Source: Siphonodentalium dalli
Lineage: Eukaryota > Mollusca > Scaphopoda > Gadilida > Siphonodentaliidae
Length of the DNA: 64,000 bases
NCBI GenBank assembly: GCA_032622095.1
Contig: CP136069.1
Span: 35,004,194-35,068,193, forward strand
Direction: 5' to 3'
The position numbers and the translations under genes are program-made. Every line of letters starts with the position of its first letter. Position 1 is the stretch's first letter. Under the pieces are notes generated by a model. The model was given only the letters and a program-made list of their open reading frames with translations, ran no database searches and had not been told where the DNA came from. Of the stretch, positions 49,290-61,916 are shown piece after piece.

Positions 49290-52278
49290 TATCCAATTCC
49301 CAACCCCTGCTCATTAGCCAAACCGTGAGGTCCGGCCTGCGACCGAATGTGCCGTCCTATTGCGAAACATGCCTGCTTGCACATTGATACGATAAAAGTG
49401 TCCAAAACGTTAAAGGGATTTTGCCCGTGCAGATGCAAAGTACAGTCGCTTTCAAAAATACTGGGCATTTTATGGGGCCTCAAACAGCCTGCCCCACCCC
49501 AATTATCCAACTCCCAACCCCTGCTCATTAGCCAAACCGTGAGGTCCGGCCTGCGACCGAATGTGCCGTCCTATCGCGAAACATGCCTGCTTGCACATTG
49601 ATTCGATAAAAGTGTCCAAAACGTTAAAGGGATTTTGCCCGTGCAGATGCAAAGTACAGTCGCTTTCAAAAATACTGGGCATTTTATGGGGCCTCAAACA
49701 GCCTGCCCCACCCCAATTATCCAACTCCCAACCCCTGCTCATTAGCCAAACCGTGAGGTCCGGCCTGCGACCGAATGTGCCATCCTATCGCGAAACATGC
49801 CTGCTTGCACATTGATACGATAAAAGTGTCCAAAACGTTAAAGGGATTTTGCCCGTGCAGATGCAAAGTACAGTCGCTTTCAAAAATACTGGGCATTTTA
49901 TGGGGCCTCAAACAGCCTGCCCCACCCCAATTATCCAACTCCCAACCCCTGCTCATTAGCCAAACCGTGAGGTCCGGCCAGCGACCGAATGTGCCGTCCT
50001 ATCGCGAAACATGCCTGCTTTCACATTGATACGATACAAGTGTCCAAAACGTTAAAGGGTTTTTGCCCGTGTAGATGCAAAGTACAGTCGCTTTCAAAAA
50101 TACTAGGTATTTTATGGGGCCTCAAACAGCCTGCCCCACCCCAATTATCCAACTTCCAACCCCTGCTCATTAGCCAAACCGTGAGGTACGGCCTGCGACC
50201 GAATGTGCCGTCCTATCGTGAAACATGCCTGCTTTCACATTGATACGATACAAGTGTCCAAAACGTTAAAGGGATTTTGCCCGTGTAGATGCAAAGTACA
50301 GTCGCTTTCAAAAATACTAGGTATTTTATGGCGCCTCAAACAGCCTGCCCCACCCCAATTATCCAACTTCCAACCCCTGCTCATTAGCCAAACCGTGAGG
50401 TACGGCCTGCGACCGAATGTGCCGTCCTATCGTGAAACATGCCTGCTTGCACATTGATACGATAAAAGTGTCCAAAACGTTAAAGGGATTTTGCCTGTGC
50501 ATATGCAAAGTACAGTCGCTTTCAAAAATACTGGGCATTTTATGGGGCCTCAAACAGCCTGCCCCACCCCAATTATCCAACTCCCAACCCCTGCTCATTA
50601 GCCAAACCGTGAGGTCCGGCCTGCGACCGAATGTGCCGTCCTATTGCGAAACATGCCTGCTTGCACATTGATACGATAAAAGTGTCCAAAACGTTAAAGG
50701 GATTTTGCCCGTGCAGATGCAAAGTACAGTCGCTTTCAAAAATACTGGGCATTTTATGCGGCCTCAAACAGCCTGCCCCACCCCAATTATCCAATTCCCA
50801 ACCCCTGCTCATTAGCCAAACCGTGAGGTCCGGCCTGCGACCGAATGTGCCGTCCTATTGCGAAACATGCCTGCTTGCACATTGATACGATAAAAGTGTC
50901 CAAAACGTTAAAGGGATTTTGCCCGTGCAGATGCAAAGTACAGTCGCTTTCAAAAATACTGGGCATTTTATGGGGCCTCAAACAGCCTGCCCCACCCCAA
51001 TTATCCAACTCCCAACCCCTGCTCATTAGCCAAACCGTGAGGTCCGGCCTGCGACCGAATGTGCCGTCCTATCGCGAAACATGCCTGCTTGCACATTGAT
51101 TCGATAAAAGTGTCCAAAACGTTAAAGGGATTTTGCCCGTGCAGATGCAAAGTACAGTCGCTTTCAAAAATACTGGGCATTTTATGGGGCCTCAAACAGC
51201 CTGCCCCACCCCAATTATCCAACTCCCAACCCCTGCTCATTAGCCAAACCGTGAGGTCCGGCCTGCGACCGAATGTGCCATCCTATCGCGAAACATGCCT
51301 GCTTGCACATTGATACGATAAAAGTGTCCAAAACGTTAAAGGGATTTTGCCCGTGCAGATGCAAAGTACAGTCGCTTTCAAAAATACTGGGCATTTTATG
51401 GGGCCTCAAACAGCCTGCCCCACCCCAATTATCCAATTCCCAACCCCTGCTCATTAGCCAAACCGTGAGGTCCGGCCAGCGACCGAATGTGCCGTCCTAT
51501 CGCGAAACATGCCTGCTTTCACATTGATACGATACAAGTGTCCAAAACGTTAAAGGGTTTTTGCCCGTGTAGATGCAAAGTACAGTCGCTTTCAAAAATA
51601 CTAGGTATTTTATGGGGCCTCAAACAGCCTGCCCCACCCCAATTATCCAACTTCCAACCCCTGCTCATTAGCCAAACCGTGAGGTACGGCCTGCGACCGA
51701 ATGTGCCGTCCTATCGTGAAACATGCCTGCTTTCACATTGATACGATACAAGTGTCCAAAACGTTAAAGGGATTTTGCCCGTGTAGATGCAAAGTACAGT
51801 CGCTTTCAAAAATACTAGGTATTTTATGGCGCCTCAAACAGCCTGCCCCACCCCAATTATCCAACTTCCAACCCCTGCTCATTAGCCAAACCGTGAGGTA
51901 CGGCCTGCGACCGAATGTGCCGTCCTATCGTGAAACATGCCTGCTTGCACATTGATACGATAAAAGTGTCCAAAACGTTAAAGGGATTTTGCCTGTGCAT
52001 ATGCAAAGTACAGTCGCTTTCAAAAATACTGGGCATTTTATGGGGCCTCAAACAGCCTGCCCCACCCCAATTATCCAACTCCCAACCCCTGCTCATTAGC
52101 CAAACCGTGAGGTCCGGCCTGCGACCGAATGTGCCGTCCTATTGCGAAACATGCCTGCTTGCACATTGATACGATAAAAGTGTCCAAAACGTTAAAGGGA
52201 TTTTGCCCGTGCAGATGCAAAGTACAGTCGCTTTCAAAAATACTGGGCATTTTATGCGGCCTCAAACAGCCTGCCCCA
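49290..52278 (+). repeat. 7-unit higher-order repeat, two copies (1,498 bp)
   Basis: Unit order x-S-E-A-V-V-x from 49347 repeats at 50845. The S units (49561/51059), E units with ggccagcg (49775/51273), A units with gggtttttgcccgtgtag (49989/51487), V units with u33 T (50203/51701) and V units with a B-type middle (50417/51915) line up at 1,498 bp. One difference noticed is caattccc at about 51434 against caactccc in copy 1. The unit before copy 1 has atacagggc. Confidence 0.92.
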
Positions 52279-52342
52279 CCCCAATTATCCAACTCCCAAC
52301 CCCTGCTCATTAGCCAAACCGTGAGGTCCGGCCTGCGACCGA

Positions 52343-53840
52343 ATGTGCTGTCCTATCGCGAAACATGCCTGCTTGCACATTGATACGATAAACGTGTCCA
52401 AAACGTCAACGGGATTTTGCCCGTGCAGATGCAATGTACAGTCGCTTTCAAATTTACTGGGCATTTTATGGGGCCTCAAACAGCCTGCCCCACCCCAATT
52501 ATCCAACTCCCAACCCCTGCTCATTAGCCAAACCGTGAGGTCCGGCCTGCGACCGAATGTGCCGTCCTATCGCGAAACATGCCTGCTTGCACATTGATTC
52601 GATAAAAGTGTCCAAAACGTTAAAGGGATTTTGCCTGTGCATATGCAAAGTACAGTCGCTTTCAAAAATACTGGGCATTTTATGGGGCCTCAAACAGCCT
52701 GCCCCACCCCAATTATCCAACTCCCAACCCCTGCTCATTAGCCAAACCGTGAGGTCCGGCCTGCGACCGAATGTGCCGTCCTATCGCGAAACATGCCTGC
52801 TTGCACATTGATACGATAAAAGTGTCCAAAACGTTAAAGGGATTTTGCCCGTGCAGATGCAAAGTACAGTCGCTTTCAAAAATACAGGGCATTTTATGGG
52901 GCCTCAAACAGCCTGCCCCACCCCAATTATCCAATTCCCAACCCCTGCTCATTAGCCAAACCGTGAGGTCCGGCCTGCGACCGAATGTGCCGTCCTATTG
53001 CGAAACATGCCTGCTTGCACATTGATACGATAAAAGTGTCCAAAACGTTAAAGGGATTTTGCCCGTGCAGATGCAAAGTACAGTCGCTTTCAAAAATACT
53101 GGGCATTTTATGCGGCCTCAAACAGCCTGCCCCACCCCAATTATCCAACTCCCAACCCCTGCTCATTAGCCAAACCGTGAGGTCCGGCCTGCGACCGAAT
53201 GTGCTGTCCTATCGCGAAACATGCCTGCTTGCACATTGATACGATAAACGTGTCCAAAACTTCAAAGGGATTTTGCCCGTGCAGATGCAATGTACAGTCG
53301 CTTTCAAATTTACTGGGCATTTTATGGGGCCTCAAACAGCCTGCCCCACCCCAATTATCCAACTCCCAACCCCTGCTCATTAGCCAAACCGTGAGGTCCG
53401 GCCTGCGACCGAATGTGCCGTCCTATCGCGAAACATGCCTGCTTGCACATTGTTTCGATAAAAGTGTCCAAAACGTTAAAGGGATTTTGCCTGTGCATAT
53501 GCAAAGTACAGTCGCTTTCAAAAATACTGGGCATTTTATGGGGCCTCAAACAGCCTGCCCCACCCCAATTATCCAATTCCCAACCCCTGCTCATTAGCCA
53601 AACCGTGAGGTTCGGCCTGCGACCGAATGTGCCGTCCTATCGCGAAACATGCCTGCTTGCACATTGATACGATAAAAGTGTCCAAAACGTTAAAGGGATT
53701 TTGCCTGTGCATATGCAAAGTACAGTCGCTTTCAAAAATACTGGGCATTTTATGGGGCCTCAAACAGCCTGCCCCACCCCAATTATCCAACTCCCAACCC
53801 CTGCTCATTAGCCAAACCGTGAGGTCCGGCCTGCGACCGA
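52343..53840 (+). repeat. 4-unit block duplicated as 3+4 units
   Basis: Units 52343 (C with aaatttactggg) and 52557 (S front with B middle) match 53199 and 53413 at 856 bp. The atacagggc unit 52771 recurs at 53841, 1,070 bp away, so copy 2 contains one extra B unit (53627). Private changes are gtcaacggg (52408), cttcaaagg (53262) and cacattgtttcg (53445-53456). Confidence 0.85.
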
Positions 53841-55338
53841 ATGTGCCGTCCTATCGCGAAACATGCCTGCTTGCACATTGATACGATAAAAGTGTCCAAA
53901 ACGTTAAAGGGATTTTGCCCGTGCAGATGCAAAGTACAGTCGCTTTCAAAAATACAGGGCATTTTATGGGGCCTCAAACAGCCTGCCCCACCCCAATTAT
54001 CCAATTCCCAACCCCTGCTCATTAGCCAAACCGTGAGGTCCGGCCTGCGACCGAATGTGCCGTCCTATTGCGAAACATGCCTGCTTGCACATTGATACGA
54101 TAAAAGTGTCCAAAACGTTAAAGGGATTTTGCCCGTGCAGATGCAAAGTACAGTCGCTTTCAAAAATACTGGGCATTTTATGGGGCCTCAAACAGCCTGC
54201 CCCACCCCAATTATCCAACTCCCAACCCCTGCTCATTAGCCAAACCGTGAGGTCCGGCCTGCGACCGAATGTGCCGTCCTATCGCGAAACATGCCTGCTT
54301 GCACATTGATTCGATAAAAGTGTCCAAAACGTTAAAGGGATTTTGCCCGTGCAGATGCAAAGTACAGTCGCTTTCAAAAATACTGGGCATTTTATGGGGC
54401 CTCAAACAGCCTGCCCCACCCCAATTATCCAACTCCCAACCCCTGCTCATTAGCCAAACCGTGAGGTCCGGCCTGCGACCGAATGTGCCATCCTATCGCG
54501 AAACATGCCTGCTTGCACATTGATACGATAAAAGTGTCCAAAACGTTAAAGGGATTTTGCCCGTGCAGATGCAAAGTACAGTCGCTTTCAAAAATACTGG
54601 GCATTTTATGGGGCCTCAAACAGCCTGCCCCACCCCAATTATCCAACTCCCAACCCCTGCTCATTAGCCAAACCGTGAGGTCCGGCCAGCGACCGAATGT
54701 GCCGTCCTATCGCGAAACATGCCTGCTTTCACATTGATACGATACAAGTGTCCAAAACGTTAAAGGGTTTTTGCCCGTGTAGATGCAAAGTACAGTCGCT
54801 TTCAAAAATACTAGGTATTTTATGGGGCCTCAAACAGCCTGCCCCACCCCAATTATCCAACTTCCAACCCCTGCTCATTAGCCAAACCTTGAGGAACGGC
54901 CTGCGACCGAATGTGCCGTCCTATCGTGAAACATGCCTGCTTTCACATTGATACGATACAAGTGTCCAAAACGTTAAAGGGATTTTGCCCGTGTAGATGC
55001 AAAGTACAGTCGCTTTCAAAAATACTAGGTATTTTATGGCGCCTCAAACAGCCTGCCCCACCCCAATTATCCAACTTCCAACCCCTGCTCATTAGCCAAA
55101 CCTTGAGGTACGGCCTGCGACCGAATGTGCCGTCCTATCGTGAAACATGCCTGCTTGCACATTGATACGATAAAAGTGTCCAAAACGTTAAAGGGATTTT
55201 GCCTGTGCATATGCAAAGTACAGTCGCTTTCAAAAATACTGGGCATTTTATGGGGCCTCAAACAGCCTGCCCCACCCCAATTATCCAACTCCCAACCCCT
55301 GCTCATTAGCCAAACCGTGAGGTCCGGCCTGCGACCGA
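53841..55338 (+). repeat. Third copy of the 49133-50630 seven-unit block
   Basis: Units 53841 to 55125 match 49133 to 50417 at an offset of 4,708 bp (22 units): atacagggc, x, S, E, A, V, V. Copy-specific changes are aaaccttgagg in two successive units (about 54890 and 55101) and gaggaacgg in the first of these. The aaaccttgagg variant recurs at about 57241, tying this block to the next duplication. Confidence 0.88.
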
Positions 55339-58300
55339 ATGTGCCGTCCTATTGCGAAACATGCCTGCTTGCACATTGATACGATAAAAGTGTCCAAAAC
55401 GTTAAAGGGATTTTGCCCGTGCAGATGCAAAGTACAGTCGCTTTCAAAAATACTGGGCATTTTATGCGGCCTCAAACAGCCTGCCCCACCCCAATTATCC
55501 AACTCCCAACCCCTGCTCATTAGCCAAACCGTGAGGTCCGGCCTGCGACCGAATGTGCTGTCCTATCGCGAAAATTGCCTGCTTGCACATTGATACGATA
55601 AACGTGTCCAAAACGTCAAAGGGATTTTGCCCGTGCAGATGCAATGTACAGTCGCTTTCAAATTTACTGGGCATTTTATGGGGCCTCAAACAGCCTGCCC
55701 CACCCCAATTATCCAACTCCCAACCCCTGCTCATTAGCCAAACCGTGAGGTCCGGCCTGCGACCGAATGTGCCGTCCTATCGCGAAACATGCCTGCTTTC
55801 ACATTGATACGATACAAGTGTCCAAAACGTTAAAGGGATTTTGCCCGTGCAGATGCAAAGTACAGTCGCTTTCAAAAATACTGGGCATTTTATGGGGCCT
55901 CAAACAGCCTGCCCCACCCCAATTATCCAATTCCCAACCCTTGCTCATTAGCCAAACCGTGAGGTTCGGCCTGCGACCGAATGTGTCGTCCTATCGCGAA
56001 ACATGCCTGCTTGCACATTGATACGATAAAAGTGTCCATAACCTTAAAGGGATTTTGCCCGTGCAGATGCAAAGTACAGTCGCTTTCAAAAATACTGGGC
56101 ATTTTATGGGGCCTCAAACAGCCTGCCCCACCCCAATTATCCAACTCCCAACCCCTGCTCATTAGCCAAACCGTGAGGTCCGGCCTGCGACCGAATGTGC
56201 CGTCCTATCGCGAAACATGCCTGCTTGCACTTTGATACGATAAAAGTGTCCAAAACGTTAAAGGGATTTTGCCTGTGCATATGCAAAGTACAGTCGCTTT
56301 CAAAAATACTCGGCATTTTATGGGGCCTCAAACAGCCTGCCCCACCCCAATTATCCAACTCCCAACCCCTGCTCATTAGCCAAACCGTGACGTCCGGCCT
56401 GCGACCGAATGTGCCGTCCTATTGCGAAACATGCCTGCTTGCACATTGATACGATAAAAGTGTCCAAAACGTTAAAGGGATTTTGCCCGTGCAGATGCAA
56501 AGTACAGTCGCTTTCAAAAATACTGGGCATTTTATGGGGCCTCAAACAGCCTGCCCCACCCCAATTATCCAACTCCCAACCCCTGCTCATTAGCCAAACC
56601 GTGAGGTCCGGCCTGCGACGGAATGTGCCGTCCTATCGCGAAACATGCCTGCTTTCACATTGATACGATACAAGTGTCCAAAACGTTAAAGGGATTTTGC
56701 CCGTGCAGATGCAAAGTACAGTCGCTTTCAAAAATACTGGGCATTTTATGGGGCCTCAAACAGCCTGCCCCACCCCAATTATCCAACTCCCAACCCCTGC
56801 TCATTAGCCAAACCGTGAGGTCCGGCCTGCGACCGAATGTGCTGTCCTATCGCGAAACATGCCTGCTTGCACATTGATACGATAAAAGTGTCCAAAACGT
56901 CAAAGGGATTTTGCCCGTGCAGATGCAATGTACAGTCGCTTTCAAAAATACTGGGCATTTTATGGGGCCTCAAACAGCCTGCCCCACCCCAATTATCCAA
57001 CTCCCAACCCCTGCTCATTAGCCAAACCGTGAGGTCCGGCCTGCGACCGAATGTGCCGTCCTATCGCGAAACATGCCTGCTTTCACATTGATACGATACA
57101 AGTGTCCAAAACGTTAAAGGGATTTTGCCCGTGCAGATGCAAAGTACAGTCGCTTTCAAAAATACTGGGCATTTTATGGGGCCTCAAACAGCCTGCCCCA
57201 CCCCAATTATCCAACTTCCAACCCCTGCTCATTAGCCAAACCTTGAGGTACGGCCTGCGACCGAATGTGCCGTCCTATCGTGAAACATGCCTGCTTGCAC
57301 ATTGATACGATAAAAGTGTCCAAAACGTTAAAGGGATTTTGCCTGTGCATATGCAAAGTACAGTCGCTTTCAAAAATACTGGGCATTTTATGGGGCCTCA
57401 AACAGCCTGCCCCACCCCAATTATCCAACTCCCAACCCCTGCTCATTAGCCAAACCGTGAGGTCCGGCCTGCGACCGAATGTGCCGTCCTATTGCGAAAC
57501 ATGCCTGCTTGCACATTGATACGATAAAAGTGTCCAAAACGTTAAAGGGATTTTGCCCGTGCAGATGCAAAGTACAGTCGCTTTCAAAAATACTGGGCAT
57601 TTTATGCGGCCTCAAACAGCCTGCCCCACCCCAATTATCCAACTCCCAACCCCTGCTCATTAGCCAAACCGTGAGGTCCGGCCTGCGACCGAATGTGCTG
57701 TCCTATCGCGAAACATGCCTGCTTGCACATTGATACGATAAACGTGTCCAAAACGTCAAAGGGATTTTGCCCGTGCAGATGCAATGTACAGTCGCTTTCA
57801 AATTTACTGGGCATTTTATGGGGCCTCAAACAGCCTGCCCCACCCCAATTATCCAACTCCCAACCCCTGCTCATTAGCCAAACCGTGAGGTCCGGCCTGC
57901 GACCGAATGTGCCGTCCTATCGCGAAACATGCCTGCTTTCACATTGATACGATACAAGTGTCCAAAACGTTAAAGGGATTTTGCCCGTGCAGATGCAAAG
58001 TACAGTCGCTTTCAAAAATACTGGGCATTTTATGGGGCCTCAAACAGCCTGCCCCACCCCAATTATCCAATTCCCAACCCTTGCTCATTAGCCAAACCGT
58101 GAGGTTCGGCCTGCGACCGAATGTGTCGTCCTATCGCGAAACATGCCTGCTTGCACATTGATACGATAAAAGTGTCCATAACCTTAAAGGGATTTTGCCC
58201 ATGCAGATGCAAAGTACAGTCGCTTTCAAAAATACTGGGCATTTTATGGGGCCTCAAACAGCCTGCCCCACCCCAATTATCCAACTCCCAACCCCTGCTC

Positions 58301-59190
58301 ATTAGCCAAACCGTGAGGTCCGGCCTGCGACCGAATGTGCCGTCCTATCGCGAAACATGCCTGCTTGCACTTTGATACGATAAAAGTGTCCAAAACGTTA
58401 AAGGGATTTTGCCTGTGCATATGCAAAGTACAGTCGCTTTCAAAAATACTCGGCATTTTATGGGGCCTCAAACAGCCTGCCCCACCCCAATTATCCAACT
58501 CCCAACCCCTGCTCATTAGCCAAACCGTGACGTCCGGCCTGCGACCGAATGTGCCGTCCTATTGCGAAACATGCCTGCTTGCACATTGATACGATAAAAG
58601 TGTCCAAAACGTTAAAGGGATTTTGCCCGTGCAGATGCAAAGTACAGTCGCTTTCAAAAATACTGGGCATTTTATGGGGCCTCAAACAGCCTGCCCCACC
58701 CCAATTATCCAACTCCCAACCCCTGCTCATTAGCCAAACCGTGAGGTCCGGCCTGCGACGGAATGTGCCGTCCTATCGCGAAACATGCCTGCTTTCACAT
58801 TGATACGATACAAGTGTCCAAAACGTTAAAGGGATTTTGCCCGTGCAGATGCAAAGTACAGTCGCTTTCAAAAATACTGGGCATTTTATGGGGCCTCAAA
58901 CAGCCTGCCCCACCCCAATTATCCAACTCCCAACCCCTGCTCATTAGCCAAACCGTGAGGTCCGGCCTGCGACCGAATGTGCTGTCCTATCGCGAAACAT
59001 GCCTGCTTGCACATTGATACGATAAAAGTGTCCAAAACGTCAAAGGGATTTTGCCCGTGCAGATGCAATGTACAGTCGCTTTCAAAAATACTGGGCATTT
59101 TATGGGGCCTCAAACAGCCTGCCCCACCTCAATTATCCAACTCCCAACCCCTGCTCATTAGCCAAACCGTGAGGTCCGGCCTGCGACCGA
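55060..59190 (+). repeat. 10-unit higher-order repeat, two copies (2,140 bp)
   Basis: Units 55125 to 56837 match 57265 to 58977 at exactly 2,140 bp. The order is V-x-C-A-I-(D/B)-x-A-C, with u212 G before the second A. Shared markers are aaaccttgagg, atgcggcc, aaatttactggg, gtccataacctt, actcggcatt and ccgtgacgtcc. Differences noticed are gaaaattgcc (55571-55580), gcccatgcag (58198-58207) and cacctcaatt near 59130. Confidence 0.92.
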
Positions 59191-59618
59191 ATGTGCCGTC
59201 CTATCGCGAAACATGCCTGATTTCACATTGATACGATACAAGTGTCCAAAACGTTAAAGGGATTTTGCCAGTGCAGATGCAAAGTACAGTCGCTTTCAAA
59301 AATACTGGGCATTTTATGGGGCCTCAAACAGCCTGCCCCACCCCAATTATCCAATTCCCAACCCCTGCTCATTAGCCAAACCGTGAGGTTCGGCCTGCGA
59401 CCGAATGTGCCGTCCTATCGCGAAACATGCCTGCTTGCACATTGATACGATAAAAGTGTCCAAAACGTTAAAGGGATTTTGCCCGTGCAGATGCAAAGTA
59501 CAGTCGCTTTCAAAAATACTGGGCATTTTATGGGGCCTCAAACAGCCTGCCCCACCCCAATTATCCAACTCCCAACCCCTGCTCATTAGCCAAACCGTGA
59601 GGTCCGGCCTGCGACCGA

Positions 59619-60903
59619 ATGTGCCGTCCTATCGCGAAACATGCCTGCTTGCACATTGATTCGATAAAAGTGTCCAAAACGTTAAAGGGATTTTGCCCGT
59701 GCAGATGCAAAGTACAGTCGCTTTCAAAAATACTGGGCATTTTATGGGGCCTCAAACAGCCTGCCCCACCCCAATTATCCAACTCCCAACCCCTGCTCAT
59801 TAGCCAAACCGTGAGGTCCGGCCTGCGACCGAATGTGCCATCCTATCGCGAAACATGCCTGCTTGCACATTGATACGATAAAAGTGTCCAAAACGTTAAA
59901 GGGATTTTGCCCGTGCAGATGCAAAGTACAGTCGCTTTCAAAAATACTGGGCATTTTATGGGGCCTCAAACAGCCTGCCCCACCTCAATTATCCAACTCC
60001 CAACCCCTGCTCATTAGCCAAACCGTGAGGTCCGGCCAGCGACCGAATGTGCCGTCCTATCGCGAAACATGCCTGCTTTCACATTGATACGATACAAGTG
60101 TCCAAAACGTTAAAGGGTTTTTTGCCCGTGTAGATGCAAAGTACAGTCGCTTTCAAAAATACTAGGTATTTTATGGCGCCTCAAACAGCCTGCCCCACCC
60201 CAATTATCCAACTTCCAACCCCTGCTCATTAGTCAAACCGTGAGGTACGGCCTGCGACCGAATGTGCCGTCCTATCGCGAAACATGCCTGCTTGCACATT
60301 GATTCGATAAAAGTGTCCAAAACGTTAAAGGGATTTTGCCCGTGCAGATGCAAAGTACAGTCGCTTTCAAAAATACTGGGCATTTTATGGGGCCTCAAAC
60401 AGCCTGCCCCACCCCAATTATCCAACTCCCAACCCCTGCTCATTAGCCAAACCGTGAGGTCCGGCCTGCGACCGAATGTGCCATCCTATCGCGAAACATG
60501 CCTGCTTGCACATTGATACGATAAAAGTGTCCAAAACGTTAAAGGGATTTTGCCCGTGCAGATGCAAAGTACAGTCGCTTTCAAAAATACTGGGCATTTT
60601 ATGGGGCCTCAAACAGCCTGCCCCACCCCAATTACCCAACTCCCAACCCCTGCTCATTAGCCAAACCGTGAGGTCCGGCCAGCGACCGAATGTGCCGTCC
60701 TATCGCGAAACATGCCTGCTTTCACATTGATACGATACAAGTGTCCAAAACGTTAAAGGGTTTTTGCCCGTGTAGATGCAAAGTACAGTCGCTTTCAAAA
60801 ATACTAGGTATTTTATGGGGCCTCAAACAGCCTGCCCCACCCCAATTATCCAACTTCCAACCCCTGCTCATTAGCCAAACCGTGAGGTACGGCCTGCGAC
60901 CGA
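59619..60903 (+). repeat. 3-unit S-E-A tandem duplication (643 bp spacing)
   Basis: Units 59619 (S), 59833 (E) and 60047 (A) recur at 60262, 60476 and 60690. The spacing is 642 + 1 because of the T insertion at about 60120. The A units differ: 60047 ends with gcgcc and caacttcc, and 60690 keeps ggggcc. Private changes are attagtcaaacc (about 60231) and aattacccaac (about 60633). Confidence 0.88.
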
Positions 60904-61916
60904 ATGTGCCGTCCTATCGTGAAACATGCCTGCTTTCACATTGATACGATACAAGTGTCCAAAACGTTAAAGGGATTTTGCCCGTGTAGATGCAAAGTAC
61001 AGTCGCTTTCATAAATACTAGGTATTTTATGGCGCCTCAAACAGCCTGCCCCACCCCAATTATCCAACTTCCAACCCCTGCTCATTAGCCAAACCGTGAG
61101 GTACGGCCTGCGACCGAATGTGCCGTCCTATCGTGAAACATGCCTGCTTGCACATTGATACGATAAAAGTGTCCAAAACGTTAAAGGGATTTTGCCTGTG
61201 CATATGCAAAGTACAGTCGCTTTCAAAAATACTGGGCATTTTATGGGGCCTCAAACAGCCTGCCCCACCCCAATTATCCAACTCCCAACCCCTGCTCATT
61301 AGCCAAACCGTGAGGTCCGGCCTGCGACCGAATGTGCCGTCCTATTGCGAAACATGCCTGCTTGCACATTGATACGATAAAAGTGTCCAAAAAGTTAAAG
61401 GGATTTTGCCCGTGCAGATGCAAAGTACCGTCGCTTTCAAAAATACTGGGCATTTTATGCGGCCTCAAACAGCCTGCCCCACCCCAATTATCCAACTCCC
61501 AACCCCTGCTCATTAGCCAAACCGTGAGGTCCGGCCAGCGACCGAATGTGCCGTCCTATCGCGAAACATGCCTGCTTTCACATTGATACGATACAAGTGT
61601 CCAAAACGTTAAAGGGTTTTTGCCCGTGTAGATGCAAAGTACAGTCGCTTTCAAAAATACTAGGTATTTTATGGGGCCTCAAACAGCCTGCCCCACCCCA
61701 ATTATCCAACTTCCAACCCCTGCTCATTAGCCAAACCGTGAGGTACGGCCTGCGACCGAATGTGCCGTCCTATCGTGAAACATGCCTGCTTTCACATTGA
61801 TACGATACAAGTGTCCAAAACGTTAAAGGGATTTTGCCCGTGTAGATGCAAAGTACAGTCGCTTTCAAAAATACTAGGTATTTTATGGCGCCTCAAACAG
61901 CCTGCCCCACCCCAAT
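60671..61916 (+). repeat. Short A-V segment repeated at 856 bp
   Basis: About 390 bp from 60,671 (ggccagcg, then A and V units with gtgtagatg and taggtatt) recurs at 61,527-61,916, four units downstream. Private changes are ctttcataaatac (about 61011) in copy 1, and in the intervening unit gtccaaaaagttaaagg (about 61385) and gtaccgtcgc (about 61427). Confidence 0.8.
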
